Positions 1-9,063 are shown, numbered from the stretch's first letter. The stretch: 64,000 nucleotides of DNA from Roseomonas sp. (GCA_020249145.1 JADCGF010000011.1:139012-203011), one strand, 5' to 3'. The notes: generated by a model not told the origin, from the letters alone. Numbers and translations: made by a program.

Positions 1-318
1 TTTCGCGAAATTGTCTCGGGCCGCGGGCTTGGCGATTTGCATGCTGCGATGCGCATGATTGATGCGGCAGGGCGGGGTGTGGTGGTGCTGCTGCGCGACC
101 CGCGCCCCGATGCGCTTTCCATTCGCCTGAAGCGCGGCGCCGCGAATGCGATTGCGCCGGAAATCCGCGATTACGGCATTGGCGCGCAGATCCTGGAAGA
201 TCTTGGTGTGAAGCGCATCATCCGGCTTTCCAATAACCCCCGCCCACTGATTGGGCTTGAAGGCTATGGCCTGCAAGTGCTGGAAACCCGCCCCCTTCCT
301 TCGGAGAAAATACCATGA
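1..318 (+). CDS. ribBA: RibBA-type protein, C-terminal part with degenerate GTP cyclohydrolase II domain (partial)
   Basis: The gene enters from the left edge; 105 codons are visible. The tail RDYGIGAQILEDLGVKR, then NNPRPLIGLEGYGLQV, is the conserved C-terminal region of GTP cyclohydrolase II. The upstream part is degenerate: the zinc-binding CDCGPQ segment before LHAA reads SGRGLGD, and the catalytic QEGRGIG region reads RDPRPDAL. This matches the RibBX variant known from Proteobacteria, in which the DHBP-synthase half works and the GCHII half is not catalytic. It would then supply 3,4-dihydroxy-2-butanone 4-phosphate for lumazine synthesis. The stop overlaps the start of ribH by 4 bases, so the two are co-transcribed. 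The N-terminal half lies outside the window. Confidence 0.85.
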   Translation, partial: FREIVSGRGLGDLHAAMRMIDAAGRGVVVLLRDPRPDALSIRLKRGAANAIAPEIRDYGIGAQILEDLGVKRIIRLSNNPRPLIGLEGYGLQVLETRPLPSEKIP

Positions 319-797
319 GCACGATTAATTCCCCCACGCGCGGCCGCGCGCATCTTGCCGGCGACGCACCGCGCATTCTGGTGATCCAGGCGCCCTATTA
401 CCGCAATGTTGTCGAAGGCATGCGCCTTGGTGCCATGGCGGTATTCCAGGATTTGAAGGCCGAGGTGGAAACCGTGGAAGTCGCAGGCGGGTTTGAATTG
501 CCGGCAGCGCTGCGGATGGCAATGAAGGCCAGGCGCCGCTGGGATGGTTATTTGCTGCTGGGCTGCGTGGTGAAAGGTGAGACGGATCACTACAGCTTCA
601 TCTGTGATGCCATCTGCAAGGGTATCATGGATATCGCGGTGGAAAGCGGCGCGCCGATTGGCCTTGGCTTGCTGACGGTGGACACACTTGCACAGGCAGA
701 GGCGCGTTCGCGCCCTGATCGCATGAATAAGGGCATTGAAGCCGCTCATGCGCTGGTGGCGCAGATCGCCCTGGCGCGAGGTTGGGGTTTGGCATGA
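315..797 (+). CDS. ribH: 6,7-dimethyl-8-ribityllumazine synthase
   Basis: Condenses 5-amino-6-ribitylaminouracil with 3,4-dihydroxy-2-butanone 4-phosphate, the penultimate riboflavin step, in the cytoplasm. The 160 residues match the usual family length (about 150-160). The signature region VVKGETDHYSFICDA is followed by GAPIGLGLLTVDT, both characteristic of lumazine synthases; the His in the ETDHY segment corresponds to the catalytic His. The ATG at 315 overlaps the ribBA stop (ATGA), and the ribH stop overlaps the nusB start in the same way. This gives the compact ribBA-ribH-nusB order common in Proteobacteria. Confidence 0.96.
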   Translation: MSTINSPTRGRAHLAGDAPRILVIQAPYYRNVVEGMRLGAMAVFQDLKAEVETVEVAGGFELPAALRMAMKARRRWDGYLLLGCVVKGETDHYSFICDAICKGIMDIAVESGAPIGLGLLTVDTLAQAEARSRPDRMNKGIEAAHALVAQIALARGWGLA

Positions 798-1288
798 AGG
801 CTGCAAGGCGCGCGTCCGCGCGTCCACGTACCGGCGCCCGCGTTGCCGCGGTGCAGGCGCTATTCCAGAGTGAGCATACGGGTGAGAGTGTGGAGACCGT
901 CGCGGATCAATTCATCCGCCATCGTATTGGCGCGCCTGCCGGCGCGATTGAATTTGAAGAAGGCGGCGTGCCGGAAGCGCATATTCCGCTTTTCCAGGCG
1001 ATCTTGAAACAGGTGGCCGATCACGCAGAAGTGGCCGATGCCGCGATCATGGATTGCCTGCAAAAGGGATGGACTCTGGACCGGCTGGACCCCGTATTGC
1101 GCGCCTTGCTGCGCGCCGCAACGGGTGAATTGATGCAGGCGCATGAACCGCCGGCGCGGGTTGTGATCAACGAATATCTGGATATCGCGGCGGGCTTTCT
1201 GGATGAGGAAGCAACCCGCTACGCCAATGGTATGCTTGATACGCTGGCGCATCGGTTGCGCCCGGCGGATTTCGCGCCGGGCGCCTGA
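794..1288 (+). CDS. nusB: Transcription antitermination factor NusB
   Basis: Binds boxA RNA with NusE (S10) and promotes antitermination of rRNA operons. The 164-aa all-helical protein opens with a basic stretch and the family-typical ARVAAVQALFQ helix (about residues 16-26). It ends with the conserved VVINEYLDIAAGFL and YANGMLDTLA segments. The ATG at 794 is preferred over an in-frame TTG at 782 because it overlaps the ribH stop as ATGA, like the other junctions of this operon. Coupling of nusB to ribH is widespread in bacteria. Confidence 0.95.
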   Translation: MKAARRASARPRTGARVAAVQALFQSEHTGESVETVADQFIRHRIGAPAGAIEFEEGGVPEAHIPLFQAILKQVADHAEVADAAIMDCLQKGWTLDRLDPVLRALLRAATGELMQAHEPPARVVINEYLDIAAGFLDEEATRYANGMLDTLAHRLRPADFAPGA

Positions 1289-1296
1289 AGCGCGCC

Positions 1297-2262
1297 ATGG
1301 GCCTGCCCCGCGAATTCGCCCTGATCGCGCGGCATTTCCGCCCACTCGCGGGTGATGGTGCGCTGGATTTGGGCGATGATGCCGCGCTGCTGACACCGCC
1401 TGCCGGGCAGCAATTGGTGCTGGCCGCCGATGCGCTGGTGGAAGGCGTGCATTTCCTGCCTGATGATCCGCCCGGCATGATCGCGCGCAAATTGCTGCGG
1501 GTGAATCTTTCGGACGTTGCGGCGATGGGCGCGGCGCCGCTTGGTTATTTGATGACAACAGCCTTCACGCGCGGCACGGCGGATAGCCGGATTGCGGATT
1601 TCGTGGCCGGCTTGGCGGAAGATCAGCAGCGTTTCGGCATTGCCGTGCTGGGTGGCGATACGGTGGCAACGCCCGGCCCCGCCTGCTTTTCGCTGACGAT
1701 CATTGGCATTGTGCCGCCGGGGCAGGCTTTGCATCGGCGCGGCGCGAAGAACGGCGATGAGATTTGGGTCTCCGGCAGCATTGGCGATGGTGCGCTTGGG
1801 TTGCGGGTTTTGCAGGGTAGGTTGGCGGCGGATGCGGAAGGGCATTTGGCGCGGCGCTATCGCTTGCCGGAACCGCGCTTGGCCTTGGGGCAGGCGTTAC
1901 GCGGTGTGGCGCGGGCGGCGATGGATGTCTCCGATGGGTTGGTGCAGGATTTGGGGCATCTCTGCCGCGCCGCAGGTTGTGGGGCGGAGATCAGCGCCGC
2001 AGCCGTGCCGCTTTCCGCTGCGGCGCGCGCCGCGCTTGCTGGCGATGCGGCACTGCTGCCGCTGATCCTGACCGGCGGCGATGATTATGAATTGCTGTTT
2101 GCCGCCGCACCGGCAGATGCCGATGCGGTGCGCGCCGCCGGCATCACGGCGGGTGTGCCCGTGGCACGGATTGGTCGCTTCATCGCAGGCGAAGGCGTTG
2201 TGGTGCGCGATGCGTCCGGTGCCGTCATCACGCTACCGCAAGGCGGCTGGAGCCATTTCTGA
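1297..2262 (+). CDS. thiL: Thiamine-monophosphate kinase
   Basis: Phosphorylates thiamine monophosphate to thiamine diphosphate with ATP. The 321 aa fit the family. Visible motifs of the PurM/SelD-like fold are LGDDAALL near residue 26 (metal and nucleotide binding), GGDTVATPG near 120, MDVSDGL near 210 and LTGGDDYELLF near 255. It lies 8 bases after nusB on the same strand and is probably the last gene of the ribBA-ribH-nusB-thiL unit, since the next gene is convergent with only 6 bases between the stops. No TPP riboswitch is visible upstream, as expected inside an operon. Confidence 0.95.
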   Translation: MGLPREFALIARHFRPLAGDGALDLGDDAALLTPPAGQQLVLAADALVEGVHFLPDDPPGMIARKLLRVNLSDVAAMGAAPLGYLMTTAFTRGTADSRIADFVAGLAEDQQRFGIAVLGGDTVATPGPACFSLTIIGIVPPGQALHRRGAKNGDEIWVSGSIGDGALGLRVLQGRLAADAEGHLARRYRLPEPRLALGQALRGVARAAMDVSDGLVQDLGHLCRAAGCGAEISAAAVPLSAAARAALAGDAALLPLILTGGDDYELLFAAAPADADAVRAAGITAGVPVARIGRFIAGEGVVVRDASGAVITLPQGGWSHF

Positions 2263-2268
2263 GGGGCG

Positions 2269-2901
2269 TTACTTGTCCTTCTGCCCCGGCGCGTAACCAC
2301 CGCCATCCGTCGGGCGCAGCGCTTCGAACATTTCCGTCACCGCCGCGTAATGGCGATAGCCGCAGCGCGCCAAGGGTTGCGCCTTCGCCGTATCAAAACG
2401 TCCATTGGTGATATAGGCCTCATCTATATGAACGCCGACGACCTGGCCGATGATGATCCAGCCTTTCAGCGGCGCGCCATTCATATCTTGCAACTGCATG
2501 GAATACGTCACCTTGCATTCCAAAGCGGCGGGTGCGGCGGCCACGCGCGGCGCCTTCACCACGCGGCAGGGCGCGGTGGCAAGCCCGGCGGCTTCGAATT
2601 CGCTGATACCTTCGCCAAGCGCGTCAGATGAAATATTCATCGCATCGAATAGCGGCCGGGTGCAGAGGTTGAAGACGAATTCCCCAGTGGCGATGGCATT
2701 CGCCGCGCTGTGCTTCATGCTTTCGCTGGTGAAGGCCAGCATGGGCGGGCTGGAATGCACCGCGTTGAAGAAGCTGTAGGGCGCCAAATTGGGCCGGCCT
2801 TGCTGATCCAGGCTGGAAATCCAGCCAATCGGGCGCGGCGCGATAATGGCCTTGAAGGGGTCATGCGGCAGGCCGTGGCCCAGATGGGGTTCGTAGAACA
2901 T
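2269..2901 (-). CDS. Flavin reductase-like domain protein (DIM6/NTAB family)
   Basis: A 210-aa FMN-binding split-barrel protein of the flavin reductase family, which usually supplies reduced FMN or acts on small redox substrates. Conserved features are IIAPRPIGWISSLD near residue 20, APYSFFNAVHSSPP near 39 and the GEFVFNL region near 75. The reading frame is open up to 3060, but the family-like N-terminus starts at ATG 2901 (MFYEPHLGHG), which I chose. It is convergent with thiL. The substrate cannot be told from the sequence; neighbours do not include an obvious partner monooxygenase. Confidence 0.85.
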   Translation of the reverse strand: MFYEPHLGHGLPHDPFKAIIAPRPIGWISSLDQQGRPNLAPYSFFNAVHSSPPMLAFTSESMKHSAANAIATGEFVFNLCTRPLFDAMNISSDALGEGISEFEAAGLATAPCRVVKAPRVAAAPAALECKVTYSMQLQDMNGAPLKGWIIIGQVVGVHIDEAYITNGRFDTAKAQPLARCGYRHYAAVTEMFEALRPTDGGGYAPGQKDK

Positions 2902-3089
2902 GCGAAAGCCTTTCGTGCGGTTGCGTTCCTGTAACCCCGGCAGCGCATTCGGGGAAGCGCGGATGCTTTCCGGCCGATACCCGGCGGCCAGTAAGGCCGC
3001 ATGTCCCGCGCTAGCATTCGGACGGCCCATTCGCGATAGCCGAAGTGCGAGCGGTGACAAAAGGGCTCTGGCCCCCTAGCTCTACAGCC

Positions 3090-3647
3090 ATGAGCGCCCA
3101 AATCCTCCTCATCCGCCATGGACAATCCACCTTCAACGCCATCTTCGACCAGACCAGCGTGGACCCGATGCATTTCGATGCGTCGCTCTCGCGCTATGGC
3201 TGGCAGCAAGTTGATCTCGCCCGAAAAAAACTGGCTATGCTTCCGCCACCAGACCAGGTGATCTGCTCGCCACTCACGCGGGCAATAGAGACTACGCTGG
3301 GGCTGTTCGGTGGTTCAAAAATACCCATCACCGTCACTTGCCGTCATCGAGAACGATTGGGGAATAGCTGTGATGTCGGGCGCTCGCCTGACGTGCTGGC
3401 CACCGCGTTTCCGATGCTATCATTCCAGCATCTGCGTGACCCATGGTGGCATCAGGGCGCACCGGATGTGCGGGGAGTGCCCGTCGAGCCGGAGGAGAGT
3501 TTTTTAGGACGTGTGGAAGAATTCCGGACTTGGATGGGCGCCCAGCAAGGGCGTCTGGCTATCGTTGGACATGGGACGTTTTTCCATCGCCTCACTGGAT
3601 TACATTTCGAAAACTGCGAGATGGCTGAGTGGAACCCAGCCTCCTAA
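3090..3647 (+). CDS. Histidine phosphatase family protein (phosphoglycerate mutase-like)
   Basis: A 185-aa member of the histidine phosphatase superfamily. The catalytic LIRHGQSTFN motif lies at residues 6-15, SPLTRAIETT near 61 supplies the phosphate-binding Arg, and the distal catalytic His is in AIVGHGTFFH near 160. The ATG at 3090 places the RHG motif close to the N-terminus, as usual; the frame is open from 3045. It diverges from the flavin reductase. Base composition looks a little less GC-rich than its neighbours. The substrate is unknown; sugar phosphates or nucleotides are typical for the family. Confidence 0.88.
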   Translation: MSAQILLIRHGQSTFNAIFDQTSVDPMHFDASLSRYGWQQVDLARKKLAMLPPPDQVICSPLTRAIETTLGLFGGSKIPITVTCRHRERLGNSCDVGRSPDVLATAFPMLSFQHLRDPWWHQGAPDVRGVPVEPEESFLGRVEEFRTWMGAQQGRLAIVGHGTFFHRLTGLHFENCEMAEWNPAS

Positions 3648-3777
3648 CCGCGTGGTCCAGCGGTTCTGCTGCTTTCTGACCCGAACCAATGGCTCCACTA
3701 ACTTATGTGATCGTATTTACCGCGCTCGTGAAGGATTCTTCATGGCTTAAGAAGGCGCCAGGGTGCAAAGGGGGGCG

Positions 3778-4668
3778 ATGAACCCGAAACTCATCCTGGG
3801 TCTGGCCTTTGGCTTTGCCTCCGCCCTGATCTGGGGCGGCCATGCGGTGATTGCGCGCCCCGTACTGGCGGATGGCAGTTTTAGCAGCTTTGACCTGGCG
3901 GCGTTTCGTTATGGGGTTGGCATGATGGCGCTGCTGCCCTTCGCCTGGGCGGCGCGTACCACGCTGCTGCGCTTGGGGCTTCGGCGCATCCTGTTGCTGA
4001 CGCTGTTTGGCGGTGCGCCCAATTTGCTGCTGTTCCTGGTGGCGCTGGTCTATGCGCCGGCCTCCCATGGCGGCACCATCGCGCCGATGACATCGCCCAT
4101 TGTGGGGGCCCTGCTTGCCATTCCTTTGCTGCGCGAATGGCCGACACGCGGGCGCGCCATGGCGCTTGGTGTCATGGTGACGGGGGTTTTGCTGATCGGC
4201 TGGGATGGCGTGATGGGGGATTACCCTGGCGCCTGGCGCGGCGATTTGCTGTTGATGGCATCAGGCGCCACCTGGGCGGTCTTCACGCTGCTGCTGCGCC
4301 GCTGGCAGGTGCCGGCGATACCGGCGACGGCGGCCATCACCATTGTCTCGGGCTTGGCCATCCTGCCCTTCTGGGTGCCGCTGCGCGCGGCGGAAGTTTT
4401 CGCCATGCCGGCGGGCTTGGTTCTGTTCCACCTGATCGCTCAGGGGCTGGTGCTGGGCTGTGTGGCGATGTTCTTCTTCGCCCGCGCGGTGGAGCTTTTG
4501 GGGGCGACGCGTGCGGCCACGCTTTCGGTCATGGTGCCAGTGGTGGCGCTGCTGCTGGCGGGGCTTTGGTTGCGCGAACCGCTTTCCCTGCTGCAAATTC
4601 TGGGGGCAGGCTTGGCCGTTGCTGGGATGCTCGCCGCAGTGCTGTTCACCGGAAGGAAAAGCGCATGA
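3778..4668 (+). CDS. EamA-family (DMT superfamily) permease
   Basis: A 296-aa inner-membrane transporter with about ten hydrophobic segments in two EamA halves (roughly residues 8-140 and 155-290). The first half opens with LGLAFGFASALIWGG and the second with a duplicated GDLLLMASGATWAVFTLL-like segment, the usual EamA internal repeat. The ATG at 3778 follows the AGGGGGG Shine-Dalgarno tract at 3769-3775; a GTG at 3763 is possible but unneeded. The stop overlaps the next gene, an FAD amine/amino-acid oxidase, by 4 bases. This suggests export or uptake of an amine or amino acid linked to that oxidase. Substrate inferred only from context. Confidence 0.88.
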   Translation: MNPKLILGLAFGFASALIWGGHAVIARPVLADGSFSSFDLAAFRYGVGMMALLPFAWAARTTLLRLGLRRILLLTLFGGAPNLLLFLVALVYAPASHGGTIAPMTSPIVGALLAIPLLREWPTRGRAMALGVMVTGVLLIGWDGVMGDYPGAWRGDLLLMASGATWAVFTLLLRRWQVPAIPATAAITIVSGLAILPFWVPLRAAEVFAMPAGLVLFHLIAQGLVLGCVAMFFFARAVELLGATRAATLSVMVPVVALLLAGLWLREPLSLLQILGAGLAVAGMLAAVLFTGRKSA

Positions 4669-5972
4669 ATGCCGTCTCCACACCGATGCCGCCCAGCCTT
4701 TGGGCCGCCACTGCGCCCGCGCCGCCAGCCACCGAACCGTTGCTGGGCGAAGCGCGCACCGGGGTCGCGGTGGTGGGCGCTGGTTTCACCGGGCTTTCGG
4801 CGGCTTTGCATTTGGCCGAAGCTGGCGTCCCCGTGACCGTGCTGGAAGGGGCGGAGATCGGCTGGGGCGCTTCCGGGCGCAACAACGGCCAGGTGATTCC
4901 CAATATGTCGCGCCTTGACCCCGATGCCATTGTGGCGAGCGTCGCACGCGAACATGGCGGGCGCGACAAGGGCGAAGAATTAGTCGGGCTGATCCGCGAC
5001 AGTGCATCATTGGTGTTTGACCTGATCCGCAAGCACGGCATTCAGGCGGAAGCAGTGCAAAACGGCTGGATTCAGCCGGCACATCGGGCTTCACGCATGA
5101 AGCTGGCGGCTTCCCGCGTGGAACAATGGGGCCGCCGCGGCGCCCCGGTGCGCATGGTGGATCGCGCGGAAATGGCATCCCTGGCCGGGACGGATTACTG
5201 GCATGGCGGGTGGGAGAATAAGACCGGCGGGCGCATCAATCCGCTGGGCTACGCGCGCGGGCTGGCGGCGGCGGCGATGCGCGCCGGCGCCGTGGTGCAT
5301 ACCGGAAGCCCGGTGCGCGCCATCCGGCAGGTGTCGGGCGGCTGGGCGGTGGAAACGCCGCGCGGTGTGTTGCATGCGGAACGCGTGATCATCGCGACCC
5401 ATGCCTATACCGGGGATTTCTGGCCGGGGCTGAAGCATAGCATTGTGCCAGTGCGGTCGTATCAGATGGGCACATCGGTGCTTTCGGATAACATCCGCAA
5501 ATCCATCCTGCCAGAGGGCCATGCGTTATCCGATACGCAGGGCGATCTTTATTTTTATCGTTTCGATGCCAATGGCCGTTTGGTGACAGGTGGCGGCTTG
5601 ATTGTGCCCTTTGGCTGGGAAGGGCGCATTCGCGCGCGCATCACGGAACGGGTCAAGCGCGTATTCCCGCAGATTGGCGATGTGCAATTCGATTTCATCT
5701 GGTGGGGCTATGTGGCCGCCACTGATGATAAGATGCCGCATGTCTATGAATTGGCGCCAGGCGTACTGACCTGGACTGGCTGTAATGGCCGAGGTGTCGC
5801 ATTGGCAACGGCGCTCGGGCGCGAATTGGCCAAGGCCAGCAATGGCACGGCTTTGGCCGATATTGCGGCCCCGGTGGAAAAGAAGCTCCGCCGCATCGCC
5901 GGCCATGAATTCCGCGCCTTTGGCATTGCCTGGACCATGGCCCAGAATCGCTGGCGCGATGGGCGGGATTAA
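4665..5972 (+). CDS. FAD-dependent oxidoreductase (DAO family, amine/amino-acid oxidase type)
   Basis: A 435-aa DAO-fold flavoprotein. The dinucleotide-binding motif VAVVGAGFTGLSAALHLAEAG lies at about residues 34-54, followed by ASGRNNGQVIPN near 69, a pattern seen in PuuB-like gamma-glutamylputrescine oxidases and related enzymes. The C-terminal WTGCNGRGVALATALGRELA segment binds FAD. The ATG at 4665 overlaps the permease stop (ATGA). The frame stays open far upstream to 4137, but that part is out-of-frame translation of the permease. Oxidative deamination of an amine or N-methylated amino acid is likely; the exact substrate is not readable. Confidence 0.88.
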   Translation: MNAVSTPMPPSLWAATAPAPPATEPLLGEARTGVAVVGAGFTGLSAALHLAEAGVPVTVLEGAEIGWGASGRNNGQVIPNMSRLDPDAIVASVAREHGGRDKGEELVGLIRDSASLVFDLIRKHGIQAEAVQNGWIQPAHRASRMKLAASRVEQWGRRGAPVRMVDRAEMASLAGTDYWHGGWENKTGGRINPLGYARGLAAAAMRAGAVVHTGSPVRAIRQVSGGWAVETPRGVLHAERVIIATHAYTGDFWPGLKHSIVPVRSYQMGTSVLSDNIRKSILPEGHALSDTQGDLYFYRFDANGRLVTGGGLIVPFGWEGRIRARITERVKRVFPQIGDVQFDFIWWGYVAATDDKMPHVYELAPGVLTWTGCNGRGVALATALGRELAKASNGTALADIAAPVEKKLRRIAGHEFRAFGIAWTMAQNRWRDGRD

Positions 5973-6070
5973 ACAGCCCGTTTGCCGGTTCCCTGCCGCT
6001 ACTGGTAAAAGGTTTCTCGAAAAACGCGGTCACCGAGCCGCGAATAGGTTGATGGTTGGAGAGAAAACCA

Positions 6071-7732
6071 ATGACACCGCCGCTTGATGTCGCCGCCCCG
6101 GCGCGCCCGGAAAACTTCCGCTATTCCCCCATGTTCCCGCTGGGTGCGGATACCACGCCCTGGCGTAAGCTGCCGATTGATGGCGTTTCCACCATGCAGG
6201 TGGATGGCAAGACCGTTTTGAAGGTAAAGCCCGCTGCGCTGGAAGCGCTCGCTTTCCAGGCCTGCAAGGATGTGTCCCATCTGCTGCGCCCGGCGCATCT
6301 GGCGCAGCTTGCAAAGATTCTGCAGGACCCGGAAGCGAGTGCGAATGATCGCTTCGTCGCACTCGATCTGCTGAAAAACGCCAATATCGCTGCCGGCGGT
6401 GTGCTGCCCATGTGCCAGGACACCGGCACGGCCATTGTCTTCGGCAAAAAGGGCCAGCGCGTTTGGGTGGAAGGCGATGAGGAAGAAGCGCTGTCTTACG
6501 GCGTGCATCGCACCTATACCGAAACCAATCTGCGCTATTCGCAAATGGCGCCGATCACGATGTATGAGGAAAAGAACACCGGCAATAATCTGCCCGTCGA
6601 ATTTTCCATCATGGCGCAGCCTGGCGACCACCACGCCGATGAAATGCATCTGATGTTCGTGCTGAAGGGCGGCGGTTCGGCGAATAAAACCTTCCTGTTC
6701 CAGCAGACGCGCGCCGTGCTGAACAAGCCAAAATTGCTTGCGTTTCTGGAAGAAAAGATCAAAACCCTCGGCACCAGTGCGTGCCCGCCCTATCACCTGG
6801 CGATTGTTATTGGCGGCACTAGCGCGGAAGCAACACTGAAAACCGTGAAGCTTGCCAGCACGAAATGGCTGGATGCGCTGCCAAACTCGGGCGATCTTTC
6901 CGGCCATGCCTTCCGCGATACGGAACTGGAAGCGGAGGTGCATAAGCTCACGCAGAACCTTGGAATCGGGGCGCAATTCGGCGGCAAGTATTTCTGCCAT
7001 GATGTGCGCGTGGTGCGGCTTGCGCGGCATGGGGCGAGCTTGCCGATTGGCATTGGCGTTTCCTGTTCTGCCGACCGTCAGATCAAGGCGAAGATCACGC
7101 CGGAAGGTGTATTCGTCGAAGATCTGGAACATGACCCCGCGAAGTATCTGCCGGAGACGACCACCGACATTCTGAATGGGGAGGTGGTGAAGATTGATCT
7201 GTCCCGCCCCATGAGCGACATTCGCGCGACCCTTTCCAAATACCCGGTGAAGACGCGCGTGAGCCTGACCGGCACCATGGTGGTGGCGCGTGATATCGCT
7301 CATGCGAAGCTGCAAGAACGCATCGATGCCGGCCAGGGCCTGCCGCAATACATGAAGGACCACCCTGTTTATTACGCGGGGCCTGCGAAAACGCCGACCG
7401 GTATGGCCACCGGTTCCTTCGGCCCCACCACGGCGGGGCGGATGGATAGCTATGTGGAAGCCTTCCAGAGCGCCGGCGGTTCCATGGTGATGCTGGCCAA
7501 GGGCAATCGTTCCAAGGCTGTGCTGAATGCCTGCAAGAATTATGGCGGCTTCTATTTGGGTTCCGTCGGTGGCCCCGCCGCGCGTCTGGCGCAGGACTGC
7601 ATCAAGAAGGTGGAAGTACTGGAATACCCGGAACTCGGCATGGAAGCCGTTTGGCGGATTGAGGTTGAGGATTTCCCAGCCTTCATCGTCATGGATGACA
7701 AGGGCAATGATTTCTATGAGGGGCTGGAGTGA
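6071..7732 (+). CDS. fumA: Class I fumarate hydratase ([4Fe-4S])
   Basis: Interconverts fumarate and malate in the TCA cycle with an oxygen-sensitive [4Fe-4S] cluster. The 553-aa single-chain form contains the alpha part with [17 protein letters not shown] (Cys near 115, a cluster ligand) and the beta part with [34 protein letters not shown] and [14 protein letters not shown]. The ATG at 6071 follows a GGAGAG Shine-Dalgarno; an upstream TTG at 6056 is less likely. It is followed directly by two small genes and with them may form a short operon. The 98 bases upstream, after the oxidase, must hold its promoter; no clear consensus is seen. Confidence 0.95.
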   Translation: MTPPLDVAAPARPENFRYSPMFPLGADTTPWRKLPIDGVSTMQVDGKTVLKVKPAALEALAFQACKDVSHLLRPAHLAQLAKILQDPEASANDRFVALDLLKNANIAAGGVLPMCQDTGTAIVFGKKGQRVWVEGDEEEALSYGVHRTYTETNLRYSQMAPITMYEEKNTGNNLPVEFSIMAQPGDHHADEMHLMFVLKGGGSANKTFLFQQTRAVLNKPKLLAFLEEKIKTLGTSACPPYHLAIVIGGTSAEATLKTVKLASTKWLDALPNSGDLSGHAFRDTELEAEVHKLTQNLGIGAQFGGKYFCHDVRVVRLARHGASLPIGIGVSCSADRQIKAKITPEGVFVEDLEHDPAKYLPETTTDILNGEVVKIDLSRPMSDIRATLSKYPVKTRVSLTGTMVVARDIAHAKLQERIDAGQGLPQYMKDHPVYYAGPAKTPTGMATGSFGPTTAGRMDSYVEAFQSAGGSMVMLAKGNRSKAVLNACKNYGGFYLGSVGGPAARLAQDCIKKVEVLEYPELGMEAVWRIEVEDFPAFIVMDDKGNDFYEGLE

Positions 7733-7977
7733 GCGCACCAGGCGACCGCCGCCTGCCGGCGCGCTTCACGCTACCGGTGACGGGCTTCATCCTTTCCGGG
7801 ATCATGACCATCATGATTTCCGGCATCTCAACGCTGCTGGCGTTGGGGCCGGGGCCGGAATTTCTGGCGCGTTGGCCGGTTGCCTGGCTTTCTTCCTGGG
7901 TCATCGCCTTCCCAACTGTGTTGGTGGTCCTGCCGATTGTGCGGCGGATTGTCTCGCGCATTATCGCCCCACCGTGA
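7729..7977 (+). CDS. DUF2798-type small membrane protein
   Basis: An 82-aa protein with two hydrophobic helices (about residues 12-36 and 50-72), with [18 protein letters not shown] in the first and [20 protein letters not shown] in the second. This matches the two-helix DUF2798 family, whose function is unknown. The GTG start at 7729 overlaps the fumarase stop (GTGA), which implies translational coupling. It is presumably an inner-membrane protein. Confidence 0.75.
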   Translation: MSAPGDRRLPARFTLPVTGFILSGIMTIMISGISTLLALGPGPEFLARWPVAWLSSWVIAFPTVLVVLPIVRRIVSRIIAPP

Positions 7978-7990
7978 CAGGAGAAAACTG

Positions 7991-8248
7991 ATGCTGGAAT
8001 TGAGACCCAATTGCGAATGCTGCGGGCGGGATCTGCCGCCCGAAAGCCGTGACGCGCTGATCTGTTCCTTTGAATGCACCTGGTGCGTTGATTGCGCGCG
8101 CACAAAACTCCCCGGCGGGCTTTGCCCAAATTGCGGCGGGGAATTACTCCGTCGCCCAATCCGGCCGGCGGATAAGCTCGCGAAATTTCCAGCCTCCACC
8201 GAACGCAAATTCCGTCCGGAAAAATGCGGCGGGCCATTGACCGCGTGA
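7991..8248 (+). CDS. DUF1272-type small cysteine-rich protein
   Basis: An 85-aa protein with eight cysteines arranged as NCECCGRDLPP, ICSFECTWCVDCA and LCPNCGGELLRRP, then a Cys near the C-terminus (KCGGP). The CxxC pairs point to a zinc ribbon. Start and pattern LELRPNCECCGRDLP are typical of DUF1272 proteins, which have no known function. The ATG at 7991 follows an AGGAGA Shine-Dalgarno at 7979-7984. It sits 13 bases after the DUF2798 gene and 15 before ridA, so it probably belongs to the same transcript. Confidence 0.85.
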   Translation: MLELRPNCECCGRDLPPESRDALICSFECTWCVDCARTKLPGGLCPNCGGELLRRPIRPADKLAKFPASTERKFRPEKCGGPLTA

Positions 8249-8263
8249 TAGGGACATAACGCC

Positions 8264-8656
8264 ATGAATGAGCGCCGCCTGATCTCCTCCGGTTCCAAAT
8301 TCGAAGCGGAAATTGGCTATTCCCGCGCGGTGGTGGATGGCGATTATGTCTGGGTGTCCGGCACCACGGGCTATGATTACGCTACCATGACCATAGCACC
8401 CGATGTTGTGGCGCAGGCGGAACAATGCTTTGCCAATATCAGCCGCGCCTTGGCGGAAGCCGGCTGCACCTTGGATGATGTGGTGCGCGTGCTGACCATT
8501 GTGCCGCGGCGCGAAGATTGGGAGCCCTGCTGGCCGGTCTTTCGCAAGCATTTCGACAAGGCGCGGCCGGCTTCCACGCTGATCCATGCCGGGCTGCAAA
8601 CCGATATCATGCGCATTGAAATCGAAGTAACGGCCCGTTTGCCGAAGAAAGGCTGA
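8264..8656 (+). CDS. RidA/YjgF family enamine-imine deaminase-like protein
   Basis: A 130-aa RidA-family protein. Family members form trimers and hydrolyse reactive 2-aminoacrylate-type enamines released by PLP enzymes. Recognisable parts are the N-terminal ISSGSKFEAEIGYSRAV strand, VWVSGTTGYD near 28, the helix ALAEAGCTLDDVVRVL near 63 and ASTLIHAGLQ near 106. The Arg of canonical RidA's xxIEMEAIA region is not obviously in place (here IMRIEIEVTARLP, so an Arg is nearby). This makes it one of the broader RidA subfamilies. It is followed after 5 bases by a VOC gene. Confidence 0.88.
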   Translation: MNERRLISSGSKFEAEIGYSRAVVDGDYVWVSGTTGYDYATMTIAPDVVAQAEQCFANISRALAEAGCTLDDVVRVLTIVPRREDWEPCWPVFRKHFDKARPASTLIHAGLQTDIMRIEIEVTARLPKKG

Positions 8657-8661
8657 GCATC

Positions 8662-9063
8662 ATGCGTTTTGCCGTGGACCGTCTGGATCACCTGGTCATT
8701 ACCTGCCGCGATGTTGAAATCTCCGCTTCCTGGTATCAGCGCGTGCTGGGGATGGAGCGGGAGGAATTCGGCCCGCATCGCCGCACCTCACTCCGCTTCG
8801 GTGGGCAGAAGATCAATCTGCGCCCGGTAAACGCGACGCAGGAAGAATGGTTCACGGGGGCAGCCGGCGGCGTGCCGGGGACGGATGATCTGTGCTTCAT
8901 CGTCACCATGAAGTCGGATCAGGTGGCGGAATATCTGCGCGCCTGCGGTGTGGCGGTGGAAGTTGGCCCGGTGGCGAAAGCGGGTGCGTTGGGGCCGATC
9001 ATGTCGGTTTATTGCCGCGACCCCGATGGTAATTTGATTGAGATCGCGAGTTATTCGGGGTGA
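8662..9063 (+). CDS. VOC superfamily (glyoxalase/dioxygenase fold) protein
   Basis: A 133-aa protein with the two beta-alpha-beta-beta-beta modules of the vicinal oxygen chelate fold. LDHLVITCRDVEISASWYQRV forms the first module (with a candidate metal-ligand His near residue 8). The second ends YCRDPDGNLIEIASY, with the Glu that usually completes the metal site. SLRFGGQKINLRP near 49 is typical of the small glyoxalase-like subfamily annotated as virulence/VOC proteins. The substrate is unknown. It closes the plus-strand series that began at 6071; the next gene is convergent. Confidence 0.85.
   Translation: MRFAVDRLDHLVITCRDVEISASWYQRVLGMEREEFGPHRRTSLRFGGQKINLRPVNATQEEWFTGAAGGVPGTDDLCFIVTMKSDQVAEYLRACGVAVEVGPVAKAGALGPIMSVYCRDPDGNLIEIASYSG

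Noticed and set aside
4137..4664. Long N-terminal extension of the FAD oxidase
   Set aside because: The frame is open, but its translation is Gly/Arg/Ala-rich and overlaps the permease gene. The oxidase family begins near 4665, where ATGA overlap also supports the start.
5999..7738. 579-codon open frame opposite the fumarase gene
   Set aside because: Antisense shadow: class I fumarase motifs are complete on the plus strand, and the minus translation has no recognisable domain.
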